Below, in pieces: positions 33,976 through 47,500 of a stretch of DNA of 64,000 nucleotides. Positions within the stretch are counted from its first letter, which is position 1. Every line of letters starts with the position of its first letter. This DNA is from Malania oleifera. Taxonomy: Eukaryota > Streptophyta > Magnoliopsida > Santalales > Ximeniaceae. The notes beneath the pieces were generated by a model. It ran no database searches. It was not told the DNA's origin and worked only from the letters and a program-made list of their open reading frames with translations. The stretch is taken from assembly GCF_029873635.1 (NCBI RefSeq), contig NC_080422.1:19124095-19188094 (forward strand), given 5' to 3'. The position numbers and the translations under genes are program-made.

Positions 33976-34931
33976 TAGATAGGTTCGTGCGGTTTGACCA
34001 GGTCTACCGCACCAGTAACAGACATTCTTTCCAACTCGACATTCTCTTGAATGTCTTCGGTAACACCTTGAACAAGGAGGGCATGATGGATTACCCTATT
34101 TAGGCCGATCTCTCATTCCCTATCTCCAACCTCCACTCCTCCCATGCCTTCTCCAAGGCCCCTGATTGGTACTTTCCTAATATCCAAGAGGCGTAGACCT
34201 CTTCCTATGGTTCAAGTTTATAAACTCCCCCACGTAGGCATCTCTTATGGGAGAGTAAACATATCGATCATAGAAAATTTCTTTAAAACAGTTCCATTTC
34301 AAGGTTGCTGGTTTTGTCCTTTGTTCTTCAAGTAGCTTTACTTACATCCACCAACGCTTGGCCTCCCTAGTCATTTTTCAAAATAGCATACAGAACTTTT
34401 TGCTCGTATGTACATGAAAGCACTGCCAACATGTCCTCGATATCCTGGACACAATTCTCAACCACGAATGGGTCAGCCCCCCTCCAAAAACCGTTGGGGC
34501 TTCATACGCATGAACTGCTCAATTGTGCAACTCTGTTCCCCTAAACTTCTAGTCATTTCTACCATCACATGTTGGGTGACGCTACGTAATACCACTAATG
34601 CACTTAACACACTAGGATCCAAAAATAATCTTCTATGAACATTCATTTTATCATCCTCAATCCAAATTTAGAATTCAGTTATACTACTCAGAAACAAGAC
34701 CCAACGATAGTATCCATGGTTTTCCTGGAATCATCACCCCAGGAAAAACATAGAAACAACCTCAATACTCTTGTCTCTAGGCTGCAAGATAGAATCCTAT
34801 ATTCTCATCTCATCCTCTAAAAATAACTGACTCATTTTTCAATCTACCCATCTCCTATTTCCTCAAAATTCATTCCTATACTCTGGTATTGTTTCCGCTG
34901 CACACTAAAGTCTACAAAACCTAACAACCTA
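33976..34931 (-). pseudogene. gag: Del/Tekay-like gag with zinc knuckle (degenerate)
   Basis: A CCHC-like knuckle, CYWCGRPGQTARTY, lies at about 33985-34030 on the minus strand. It is preceded by a Cys- and Arg-rich stretch typical of this Gag (CYRRHSRECRVGK). The normal zinc-binding His is replaced by Gln. Upstream to the primer site only short frames remain, and the Gag body is not readable as a protein. Confidence 0.7.
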
Positions 34932-34944
34932 GGCTCTGATACCA
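34932..34944 (-). promoter_or_regulatory. Primer binding site, iMet-tRNA type, minus strand
   Basis: The minus strand reads TGGTATCAGAGCC three bases inside the right LTR. It defines that LTR as the 5' LTR. Confidence 0.9.
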
Positions 34945-34947
34945 AAA

Positions 34948-37232
34948 TGTAGCGCCCTGATTTTTTGAACCATTTTTTTTTCTCATAAAATATTATTACT
35001 CTGATAAAACTCTAATACCATAATCTATAGTCAAAGTCAACCCAGACCCATAGGTACCAAGGATTTACCTGTTTATACATACATATCACCTAAGCACTAG
35101 AACTATAACATACTTAACATATATACAATAACCAGAGTTTCACTATCTCTACATATAAACATAACTACGCCAAAAATCCATCATATCCCCGACTTGATTA
35201 CTTACCCAGCTACTGGGTAAAATCAACGAACTCCTCAGTCACGGAACTCGCTCCACTTGTCTGTTTGGATTTACTAAAATATTTGTAATGCTAGGATGAG
35301 ACACCTCTCAATAAGGGAAATAAACTAATATCAGTGTGTGACAACATGATTTTGTCATATTATAAATATATACTGCAAAGAATTTAATTGTAGTATAACT
35401 TAAGTTGTAGCTAATAATACATGAAAAATCTGTACTTATAATCATTCTCATAATGAATTTACATAATATTGAAATCATATGCTAAATCTGTATATTACTG
35501 AAATTATACCCTGGATGTTCGTGTATCATGACTCCACCCCTCATGATCAGGGTTGTGCAACCGTAAGGTTGGACCTAACCTGGCTGGCCTACCAGGTTAT
35601 GTCAAACATAACATACTATGCACCATGCCCACCCAACTTGGCCTGCCAGTCCTAATACACTGCACGCATTTCTAGTGGGTTAGTAACACAGTGGGTATCC
35701 TACTACACCGACTCACTTCTGGGCTAATCAGCCACCGACCCACAATTCCCCACTAGTTGTGTTGCACTGTTGGCTATACCCAATCTAGTCCGCCCAACCT
35801 ACTACACCATCAAATCCACGAGGGTCGGCACTCAGTGGGTTTACCTACTACACCAATCCGACTAGCTAGCTACGGTACCATGCCCCATAACATAAGTAAC
35901 CATCCGGGTTCTAATACTATATAATACATTTCACATACTATATATTTCTTTTCATAAATAATATTTTCACATTCCTGTAATAAAATCTGGCTTTCACATT
36001 TTCCTGAATAAAAATTGTAATTTCATAATTTCTAAATCGTGACATCATAATAATACTGATCAAGGCATCTACGCTGGATTTCATATCTCGGCATCTGCAT
36101 TGGCTATCATATCTCAGCATCTACGCCGACTATCATATCAAAATATACTAAAAAATAACTTAATTTATGTACTGATTATCATTTTTCTAAAATCACTATA
36201 ATATCATGCTTATTCCATGAAATAAAAGCATATTCTGATATATTGTTAATACATTCAATTTATACTCATGCCACACGAGTGAATAATTCTATATAATAAT
36301 ATCTAGCTTGGAAAACATAATTTACTGATAAAATATCCTAAAATATAATTTCATGATTTACTCAATTCAACATCAGTACTTCCCAAAATTAATTATATCA
36401 TACAAAAAATTTCTGAAACATATACTGAATAATAATAAAATTAAATTTCTTGAAAAACCTGACTTAATCTATTCCTTTCTCTGGTTTCCTGAACTATGCC
36501 TACAGGGATCCCCAAATTATACTCACGGCGCTCATCCGAACCCTAAATTCAATAACCCTAATTTAATCAAATCAACCCTAAATAAAATACTATTTTAACA
36601 TTTCCTACACCCATAAATTTCATATAAATAATTAAACTCCCAAAATAACCAATTTTTTTTATTTCCCTAAATCCCACTCTCGCTTTGGAGTGGTGCCTAG
36701 GACCCCAAAATTAAAAATTTGCTCCAACCAAAATATCGACGATCGAGACTAGGACCCCGTGGTGGTGCCCAAATCATCGATTTAGTTGAATATTTAAGGA
36801 GAAATTGAGAAAAGAGATGGAGTATATCTTTCCCCATGAGTAGTGCCTACGTCGCTCCTACGACAAATCCGCTCCAATAGAAATGTCAGTGGCGGAGAAT
36901 AGAGCCTAGTGGTATTCTTCGATTTCTGATCGGTGCTAGTTAGGCTAACAAAATTGAGGAGAGTAAGTGAGAAAATAAGGAGAGAGAGTGATGAAAGGAA
37001 AGAACTGAGAGGCACAGAGGGGGCGTGAGTTCTAGAAGGATCAGATTTCTAATTGAAATCTGATCTTCACAATGCAATCTCAATTTAACATTATTATATT
37101 AGTATTATATATCATATTACTTATTTAATGAATTCAATTTAGCATTGTTTAATTAATTAATCCAGTTTAATAATAATTAATAATTAATATTTTGTTTACC
37201 CTTCCATGCATATTATTTTCTAAGGCATTACA
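34948..37232 (-). repeat. 5' LTR of the Del/Tekay-like element
   Basis: This 2285-bp LTR reads on the minus strand from TGTAATGCC to GGGCGCTACA. It is the sister of 26762-29036. A short extra repeat near 36063-36130 (CATCTACGCYGRCTATCATATC units) is expanded here relative to the left copy. Confidence 0.92.
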
Positions 37233-37237
37233 GTCTA
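37233..37237. repeat. Target-site duplication GTCTA, right copy
   Basis: This is the partner of GTTTA at 26757-26761, with one C/T difference. Confidence 0.8.
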
Positions 37238-37655
37238 ACCTTTAACTGATTGCACAACTTTGTCATTACTTCATTGTTTAGGTTTTTGGCATTGTTTGAG
37301 ATTATCCTTTTGGGGATTCCATACCTACAGATCAACTCTTTCTTTATGAACCGATTGATTACATTTTGCATGACATAGGAGTATGAGGCTGCCTCTACCC
37401 ATTTGGTGAAATAATCAATAGCCATAAAGATGAAACGATGTCCATTGCTGGCCTTTGGAGTAATTGGTCCAATCACGTCCATGCCCCAGGCTGAAAAGGT
37501 CTAGGGTGTGGATAAAACGTGAAGTGGGGCTGGTGGAACTTGTATCCGGTCTCCGTAAATCTAACATTTGTGGCACTTTCGGACATATTCAATGCAATCC
37601 CTTTCCATGGTCATCCAATAATATCCACTCCTAAGGATTTTTTGAGCCAACGAAT
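37238..37655 (-). pseudogene. Tat-type Ty3/gypsy integrase, zinc finger and start of the catalytic core
   Basis: The minus strand reads GHSLAQKILRSGYYWMTMER, then YVRKCHKC (HHCC zinc finger). The core follows: GMDVIGPITPKASNGHRFIF, then TKWVEAASY and ELICRYGIPKRIISNNAKNL. The usual second catalytic Asp (ISDN) is Asn here (codon 37294-37296), a G-to-A change. The rest of the core lies at 26233-26761, beyond the inserted element. Upstream homology stops at about 37655-37690. Confidence 0.88.
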
Positions 37656-38570
37656 GACCTTCGGTCAACCGAAGGGTGATTTCTAAGGTCCTCTTGATCC
37701 CTATGGTCAAACTATGGTCATTTGAGCTCATTCATATCATGCATGCAGATGCAAAAAATCAACACTATTGCTGGTAAACATGGATGGAATCGATCTCTTA
37801 CACCTTGTAATCTCTGATGTTGTAAAGAAATATTATTCTTAGAAGCTTTGTAAACTCTCAAAGGAAAGTTAATAAAATAATCATGTTATTGCTTGGTGGA
37901 TCTATTATCTGCTCATGTTTCGGTTAATTGACAGATGGCCATTTTTGGCCAGGCCAGTTTTTCCCCTAAAAAAACCAAGCGTTTAGTTATCATTTGAAAA
38001 CCCCTTTAAGCTTGAAAATGAGGCAATTTTCTTCAAAGAAGTCACCTTTCAAAAATTAAACTAGGTTGGGGTTTTCCAAAAATTGTCCAAGGTTGAGGGC
38101 ATCCAATAGAGGAAAATTCCGTGACGAGCATCAGTGGAGCCAGCTCTGACACTTTTGCAAAATTTAGTGACATGGCTTAGATCAAAGGTGAGATCACTGC
38201 GGTCACTAGCGCCGTAGGAAAAAGATTCATGAATTATCATGCATTTCATGCATTGCATAGATTGCAATGCACATCACGTCAACATACAAGCTTATCCCGC
38301 ACATGAAGGCATCATGAGTAGCAACATGTATGCACACAACACAAAGCACCATTCATTCTTGCCTGGTTGAATAAGCTATGAGCAATCATCTAGCATAACT
38401 AATTGAGCAATTCCTGTTTTGTTAGAAACTGGGGTAGTTTGACCCCAGAGACAAACCAGCCAGAACATTTATTTGGGACCTCGGGACTATCTCCCAGAGT
38501 AAACATCCCCAAAGGAGTAACCGTTTTTAAAAACTCCAAACTACCCTTAAATACATTTTTAGAAATTTTG
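37656..38570. other. Non-coding flank left of the satellite
   Basis: No gene is visible. The stretch holds CATGCATTTCATGCATTGCAT-like alternating motifs and a GGCCAT/ATGGCC-rich part (37935-37960). From about 38435 to 38520 there is CAGAGACAAACCAGCC and CTCGGGACTATCTCCCAGAG. I think it is non-coding DNA of a Tat-type element, judged from style only. Confidence 0.35.
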
Positions 38571-38579
38571 GCTTGGATC

Positions 38580-41500
38580 GTTGTACCCCCATGGCTCGGA
38601 TTCCTACATCCGCAGTAAGTCGTCATAGAGGTTTGGGTCATTTAACCCATCGTGACTTGGATTCCGAAATATGCAGTAAACTGTCATAGAGGTTTGGATC
38701 ATTGTACCCCCGTGGTTTGCATTCCTACATCCACAGCAAGTCGTCATTGAGGTTTGGGTTGTTGAACCCCCGTGGCTCAGATTCCTACATCTGCAGCAAG
38801 CCGCCATAGAGGTTTGGGTCGTTGTACCCCCATGGCTCGGATTTCTACATCTGTAGCAAACTTTCATAGAGGTTTGGGTCATTGTACCCCCATGGATCGG
38901 ATTCTTATATCCGCAGTAAACTGTCATAGAGATCTGATTTGTTGTACAGTCGGTGGCTCGTATTCCTACATCCGCAGCAAACCGTTATAGAGGTTTGGTT
39001 CGTTGTACCCCTGTGGCTCGGATTTTTACATCCGCAGCAAACCATTATAGAGATTTGGGTCATTGTACCCCCATGGCGGATTCGTACATCTACAGCAAGC
39101 CGTTGTAAAGGTTTGGGTCATTGAACCCGTCGTGACTCAGACTTCTGGATCCGCAGTAAACCTTCATCGGGTTTGGGTCATTGAACCCACAGTGACTCGG
39201 ATTCCTACATCTGTAGTAAACCATCATAGAGGTTTAGGTCATTGTACCCTATGGCTCGGATTCCTACATCCATAGTAAATCATCATTGAGATTAGGGTCG
39301 TTGTACCCCCATGGCTCGGACTCCTACATCCGCAGCAAGCCGTCATAGAGGTTTGGGTCATTGAACCCACCGTGACATGGATTCCTACATCCGCAGTAAA
39401 CTATCATAGAGGTTTAAGTCATTGTACCTCTGTGGCTCAGATTCCTACATCCACAGAAAGCCGTCATAGAGGTTTGGGTTGTTGTACCCCCGTGGCTCAG
39501 ATTCCTACATCCGTAGCAAACCATCATAAAGGTTTGGGTCGTTGCACCCCTATGGCTCAAATTCCAACATCCACGGTAAACCGTTATAGAGGTTTGGGTC
39601 ATCTAACCCGCCATGACTTAGATTCCTACATCTGCAGTAAACTGTCGCAGAGGTTTAGGTCATTATACCCTCGGGCTTGGATTCCTACATCCAAAGCAAG
39701 CCGTCATTAAGGTTTGGGTCGTTGTACCCCCGTGGCTCGAATTCCTACATCTACAGTAAGCTGTCATAGAGTTTTGAGTCATTGTACCCCCATGGCTCAG
39801 ATTCCTACATCCCCAATAATCTGTCATAGAGGTTTTGGTCGTTATACTGTCGGTGGCTCGGATTCTCACATCCGCAGCAAACCATCATAGAGGTTTGGTT
39901 CCTTGTACCCTCATGGCTCAGATTCCTACATCCGTAGCATAATGTTATAGAGATTTGGGTCGTTGTACCCATATGGCGGATTCGTACATCGGCAGCAAGA
40001 TGTCGTAGAGGTTTGAGTCGTTGAACCCGTCGTGACTCGGACTGCTACATCCGCAGTAAATCGTCATAGGGTTTGGGTCGTTGAACCCGCCGTGATTCGG
40101 ATTCCTACAACAGTAGTAAAGCATCGTAGAGGTTTGGGTCGTTGTACCCCCATGTCCCAGATTCCTACATCTGCAGTAAACCGTCATAGAGGTTTGGGTC
40201 ATTGTACCCCCATGGCCATAATTCCTACATCCGCAGCAAACCGTCATAGAGGTTTGGGTCATTGAACCCACCGTGACTTGGATTCCTACATTCGAAGTAA
40301 ACCACCATCAACGTTTGAATCTTTGTTCCCCTATGGCTCGAATTTCTTCATCCGCAGCAAGCCATCATAAAGGTTTGGGTCGTTGCACCCCCGTGGCTCG
40401 AATTCCTACATCCGCAGCAAACCACCATTGAGGTTTGGGTCGTTGTAGCCCCATGGCTCGAATTCCTATATCCACAGTAAACCATTATAGAGGCTTGGGT
40501 CATTTAACCCACCATGACTCAGATTCATACTTCTGCAATAAACCGTCGTAGAGGTTTGGGTTGTTGTATCCCCGTGGCTTGGATTCCGACATCCGCAGCA
40601 AGCCGTCATTTAGTTTTGGGTCATTGTACCCCCCATGGCTTGGATTCCTACATCCATAGCAAGTCGTCATAGAGATTTGGGTCATTGTACCCGCTTGGCT
40701 TAGATTCCTACATTTGCAACAAACCGTCATAGAGGCTTGGGTCGTTGTACCCCTATGGCTCGGATTCCTACATCCGTAGTAAACTATCATAAAGGTTTGG
40801 GTTGTTGTACCCTCGGTGGCTCAGATTCCCACATCCGCAGCAAATCATCCTAGAGGTTTGGTTCGTTCTACCCCCGTGGCTCGAATTCCTACATCAGAAG
40901 CAAGCCGTCATAGAGGTTTTGGTCATTGAACCTACCGTGCTTGGATTCCTACATCTCCAGTAAATCGTCATAGAGATTTGGGTCAATGTACCCCCATGGC
41001 TCGGATTCCTATATCTGCCATAAACCGTCATAGCGGTTTGGGTTGTTGTACCCTTATGGCTTGGATTCCTACATCCGAAGTAAACTGTCATGAAGGTTTG
41101 GGTTGTTGTACCCTCGGTGGCTCGTATTCCCACATCCGTAGCAAACTGTCATAGAGGTTTGGTTTGTTGTACTCCCGTGGCTCGGATTCGTGCATCAGAA
41201 GCAAGCCGTCATTAAGTTTTGGATCATTGTACCCCCATGGCTCAAATTCCTACATCTGCAGTAAACCATTACATAGGTTTGGTTTGTTGTACCCTCGGTG
41301 GCTCGAATTCCAACATTCGCAGCAAACCGTTATAGAGGTTTCGGTTGTTGTACCCCCATGGCTCGGATTCCTATATCTACAGCAAACCGTCATAGAGATT
41401 TGGGTCATTGTACCCTGGTGGCAGATTCGTACATCTATAGCAAGCTTTCATTGATGTTTGGGTTGTTGATCCCATCGTGACTCGGATTGCTACATCCGTA

Positions 41501-44500
41501 GTAAACCGTCACTGGGCCTGGGTCGTTGAACTTGTCGTGACTCGGATTCCTACATCCGTAGTAAACCATCATAGAGGTTTGGGTCATTGTACCCCCATGG
41601 CTTGGATTCCTACATCCGCAATAAACCGTCATAGAGGTTTGGGTCATTGTACCCCCATGTCTCTAATTCTTACATCCACAGCAAATCGTCATAGAGGTTT
41701 GGGTCATTGAACCCACCATGACTTGGATTCCTACATCCGCAGCAAACTATCATAGAGATTTGAGTTGTTGTACCCCTATGGCTTTGATTTCTACATCCGC
41801 AACAAGCCTTCATAGAGTTTTAGGTCGTTGCACTCTCGTGCCTTGAATTCCTACACCTGTAGCAAGCCATCATAGAGATTTGGGTTGTTGTACCCCCCAT
41901 GGCTCAGATTCTTACATCCGCAGTAAACCGTCATAGAGGTTTGGGTCGTTGTACCCCTATGGCTCGAATTCCTACATCCGCAGTAAATTGTCACGAAGGT
42001 TTGGGTAGTTGTACCCTCAGTGGCTCAGATTCCCACATCCGCAACAAACTGTCATAGAGGTTTGGTTCATTGTACCCCCATGGCTCGGATTCCTACATCT
42101 ATAGCCTGCCATAGAGATTTGAGTCGTTGTACCACCACGGCTTAGATTCCTACATTTGCAGCAAACCATCATAGATGTTTGGGTCATTGTACCCCTATGG
42201 CTCGGATTCCTACATCCACAGTAAATTGTCACAAAGGTTTGGGTAGTTGTACCCTCGGTGGCTCAGATTCCCACATCCGCAGCAAACTTTCATAGAGGTT
42301 TGGATTGTTTTACCCTCGTGGCTTTAATTCCTATATCAGAAGCAAGCCGTCATAGAGGTTTGGGTCATTGTACCCCTTTGGCTCGGATTCCTACATCTGC
42401 AGCAAGTCGTTAGAGAGGTTTGGTTTGTTGTACCCTCCGTGGCTCAAATTCCTACATTCGCAACAAACCGTCATAGAGGTTTGGGTCATTGTACCCCCCG
42501 TGGCGGATTCGTACATCTGTAGCAAGCTTTCATTGAGGTTTGGGTCATTGAATCCGTCGTGACTCGAATTGCTACATCCGCAGTAAATCGTCATTGGGTT
42601 TGGGTCGTTGAACTCCCCGTGACTCGGATTCCCACATCCATAGTAAACCATCATAGAGGTTTGGGTCGTTCTGCCCCCATGGCTCGGATTCCAACATCTG
42701 CAGTAAACCGTCATAGAGGTTTGGGTCGTTGTACCCCCATGTCACCGATTCCTACATCTATAGCAAGTCGTCATAGAGGTTAGGGTCAATGAACCCACCG
42801 AGACTTTGATTCCTACATCTGAAGTAAACCGTCATAGAGGTTTGAGTCATTGTACCCATATGGCTTGGATTTCTACATCTGCAGCAAGCCTTCATAGAGT
42901 TTTGGGTCATTGTACCCCCATGGCTCAAATTCCTACATCCGCAAGAAACCGTCATAGAGGTTTGGGTCATTGTACCCCCATGGCTCGTATTCCTACATCC
43001 GCAGTAAACTGTCACAAAGGTTTAGGTAGTTGTACCCTCGGTGGCTCGGATTCCCATATCTGCAGCAAACTATCGTAAAGGTTTGGTTCGTTGTACCCTC
43101 GTGGCTCGAATTCCTACAACAGAAGCAAGCAGTCGTAGAGGTTTGGCTCATTGTACCCTTGTGGCTCAGATTCCTACATCTGCAGCAAATGTTATATAGG
43201 TTTGATTTGTTGTGCCCTCCGTGGCTCGAATTCCTACATTCACAGCAAACCATCATAGAGGTTTGGGTTGTTGTACCCGATGACTCGGATTCCTACATCT
43301 ACAACAAATCGTTATAGAGATTTGGGTCGTTGTACCCCGTTGGCGGATTCGTACAACTGTAGCAAGCTTTCATCGAGGTTTGGTTCATTGAACCCGTCGT
43401 GACTCAGATTGCTACATCCGTAGTAAATCGTCACTGGGTTTTGGTCATTGAACTCGCCATGACTCGGATTCCTGCATCTGCAGTAAATCATCATAGAGGT
43501 TTGGGTCGTTGTACCCCCATGGCTCGGATTCCAACATCCGCGGTAAACCATCATAGAAGTTTGGGTTGTTGTACCCCCATGTCTCTAATTCCTACATCCG
43601 CAGCAAGCCGTCATAGAGGTTTGGCTCATTGAACCCACCGTGACTTGGATTCCTACATCTGCAATAAACCGTCATAGAGGTTTGAATCGTTGTACCCCTA
43701 TGGCTCGAATTTCAACATCCACAATAAGCCTTCATAGAGTTTTGGGTCATTGCACCCTCGTGCCTCAGATTCCTATATCAGTAGAAAACCGTCATAGAAG
43801 TTTGAGCTGTTGTACCCCCGTGGCTCCTATTCCTATATCCGCAATAAACCGTTATAGAGGTTCGGGTCATTTAACCCGCCGTGACCCAGATTCCTACATC
43901 TTCAATAAACCATCGTAGCAGTTTGGGTCATTATACCCCCGTGGCTTGGATTCCTAAATCCGCAACAAGCTGTCATTGAGGTTTGGGTCATTGTACCCCC
44001 GTGGCTCGAATTCCTACATCTGTAGCAAGTCGTCATAGAGATTTGGGTTATTGTACCCCTGTGGCTTAGATACCTACATCCGCAGTAAACCGTCATAGAG
44101 GTTTAGGTTGTTGTACCCCCATGGCTCAGATTCCTACATCCGCAGTAAACTGTCACAAAGGTTTGGGTACTTGTACCCTCGGTGGCTCGAATTCCCACAT
44201 TTGCAACAAACCGTCATAGAGGTTTGGTTCATTGTACCCTTGTGGCTCGGATTCCTACAACCAAAGCTTTCCGTCATAGAGGTTTGGGTCGTTGTACCCC
44301 TGTGGCTCGGATTCCTACATCTGTAGCAAATCTTTATAGAGGTTTGGTTTGTTGTACCCTCGGTTGCTCGGATTCCTACATCCGCAACAAACCGTCATAG
44401 AGGTTTGGGTCATTGTACCCTCGTGGCTCGGATTCCTATATCCGCAACAAACTGTCATTAAGATTTGGGTCGTTGTACCCCCATGGCGGATTCGTACATC

Positions 44501-47500
44501 CGTAGCAAGCCATTGTAGTGGTTTAGGTCGTTGAACCCATTGTGACTTGAACTGCTACATCCACAGTAAACCATTTTAGGGTTTGGGTCATCGAGCCCAC
44601 CATGACTCAAATTACTACATCCGTAGTAAACCATCGTAGAGGTTTGGGTCGTTGTATCCCCATGGCTCGGATTCCTACATCTGCATATAAACCATCATAG
44701 AGGTTTGGATCATTGTACCCCAATGGCTCGGATTCCTACATCCGCAACATGCTGTCATGGAGGTTTGGGTCATTGAACCCACCATGACTTGGATGCCTAC
44801 ATCTGCAGTAAATTGTCGTAGAGGTTTGGGTCATTGTACCCCTGTGGCTCGGATTTCTACATCCCAGCAATTCGTCTTAGATGTTTGGGTCGTTGTACCC
44901 TCGTGGCTCGGATTCCTACATCCGCAGCAAATGTCATAGAGGTTCGGGTCATTGTACCCCCGTGGCTTGAATTCCTACATCCGCGATAAACCATTATAGA
45001 GGTTTGGGTCATTTAAGCTCCCGTGGCTTGGATTCCTACATCTGTAGTAAACCATCATAGAAGTTTGGGTCGTTGTACCCTCGTGGCTTGGATTTCAACA
45101 TCCGCAACAAGCCATCATTGAAGTTTCGGTTGTTGTACCCCCATGGCATGAATTCTTACATCCGCTGCAAGAAGTCATAGAGGTTTGGGTCGATGTACCC
45201 CCATGGCTTGGATTCCAACATCCGCAGCAAACCGTCATAGAGGTTTAGGTCATTGAACCCACTGTGACTTGGATTCCTACATTCGCAGCAAACTTTCAAA
45301 TAGGTTTGAGTCATTGTACCCCCGTCGACCGGATTTCAACATCCGCAGTAAGCCATTATAGAGGTTTGGGTCATTGTAACCCCATGGCTCAAATTCCTAC
45401 ATCCGCAGAAAATCATCATGGAGGTTTGGGTTGTTGTACCACCGTGGCTCAAATTGTTATAAAGGTTTGGGTCATTTAAACCGCTATTGCTCGGATTCCT
45501 ACATCTACAGTAAACCGTCGTAGAGGTATGGGTTGTTGCACCCCTATGGCTTGGATTCCTACATCCGCCCCAAGCCCTCATTGAGGTTTGGGTCGTTGTA
45601 CCCCCATTGCTCGAATTCCTACATCCGCAACAAGCCATCATAGAGGTTTGGGTCGTTGAACCCCCATGGCTCGGATTCCTACATCCACAGCAAACTGTCA
45701 TAGAGGTTTGGGTCATTGTGCCCCCATGGCTCAGATTCCTACATCCACAGTAAATTGTTATAGAGGTTTGGGTCGTTGTACCCTATGTGGCTTGGATTCC
45801 CACATCTGTAGAAAACTGTCAGAGAGGTTTGGTTCGTTGTACCCCTGTGGCTCAGATTCCTACATCTGCAACAAACCATCATAAAGATTTGGGTCGTTGT
45901 ACCCCCATGGCAGATTCGTACATCTGCAGCAAGCCGTCGTAGATGTTTGGGTCATTGAACCCGTCGTGACTCAAACTGCTAGATCCGCAGTAAACCTTCA
46001 TCGGGTTTGGGTCATTGAACCCGCCGTGACTCGGATTCCTACATCTGTAGTAAACCATCATAGAGGTTTGGGTTGTTGTACCCTATGGCTCCGATTCCTA
46101 CATCCGCAATAAACCGTCATTGAGAATTGGGTCATTGTAACCCTATGGTTCGGACTCCTACATAGGCAGTAAGCCATCATAGAGGTTTGGGTCATTGAAC
46201 CCACCGTGACATGGATTCCTACATCCGTAGTAAACCGTCATAGAGGTTTGAGTCATTGTACCCCTATGGCTCAAATTCCTACATCCGCAGCAAGCCGTCA
46301 TAGAGGTTTGGGCTGTTGTACCCCCGTGGCTCAGATTCCTACATCCGTAGCAAACCATCATAGAGGTTTGGGTCGTTGCACCCCCATGGCTCAAATTCCA
46401 ACATCCACAGTAAACCGTTATAGAGGTTTGAGTCATCTAACCCGCCGTGACTCAAATTCCTACATCTGCAGTAAACTGTCACAGAGGTTTGGGTCGTTGT
46501 GCCCTCATGGCTTGGATTCCTACATCCGCAACAAGCCGTCATTGAGGTTTGGATCGTTGTACCCCCGCGGCTTGAATTCCTACATCTGCAGCAAGCCGTC
46601 ATAGAGGTTTAAGTAGTTGTACCCCCTATGGCTCGGATTCCTACACACGCAGCAAACCGTCATAGAGGTTTGAGTCGTTGTACCCCCATGGCTCGGATTC
46701 CTACATCCCCAATAATCTGTCATAGAGGTTTGGGTCGTTTTACCATCGGTGGCTCGGATTCCCACATCCGCAACAAACCATTATAGAGGTTTGGTTCCTT
46801 GTACCCTCATGGCTCGGATTCCTACATCCGTAGAATAATGTTATAGAGATTTGGGTCATTGTACCCATATGGCAGATTCGTACATCCACAGTAAGCCGTC
46901 ATAGAGGTTTTGGTCGTTGAACCCGTCGTGACTCAGACTGCTACCTCCGCAGCAAACCGTCATAAGGGTTTGGGTCATTGAACCCACCGTGACTTGGATT
47001 CCAACATCCGTAGTAAACCATCACAAGGGTTTGGGTTGTTGTACCCCCATGGCTCGAATTCCTACATTCGCAGTAAACTGTCATAGAGGTTTGGTCATTG
47101 TACCCCCATGGCTCATATTCCTATATCCACAACAAGCCGTCATAGAGGTTTGGGTCATTGAACCCACCGTGACCTGGATTCCTACATCCGCAGTAAATCG
47201 TCATAAAGGTTTGAGTCATTGTACCCCTGTGGCTCGTATTTCAACATCCACAGCAAGCCATCATAGATGTTTTGGTCATTGTACTCCCATGGCTTGAATT
47301 CCTACATTCGGAGCAAACTGTCATAGAGGTTTGGGTTGTTGTACCCCCGTGGCTTAAATTCCTACATCCGCAGTAAACCATTATAAAGGTTTGGGTCATT
47401 TAACCCGTCGTGACTCGGATTCCTACATCTGTAATAAACTGTTGTAGAGGTTTGGGTCGTTGTACCTCCGTGGCTTGGACTCCTACATCTGTAGCAAGCT

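Larger units (their letters stand above)
26762..37232 (-). mobile_element. Del/Tekay-like Ty3/gypsy element with two LTRs, minus strand
   Basis: The element spans 10,471 bp including a nested solo LTR of 2220 bp. It has two LTRs of about 2.28 kb, an iMet-type primer site beside the right LTR and a polypurine tract beside the left LTR, so transcription would run right to left. In between are remnants of gag, protease and RT on the minus strand. It sits inside a Tat integrase with a near-perfect 5-bp duplication. RNase H, integrase and any chromodomain are not recognisable. Confidence 0.88.

Noticed and set aside
35938..36120. Small minus-strand frame in the Del/Tekay LTR
   Set aside because: It is absent from the sister LTR and consists partly of a local CATCTACGC repeat.
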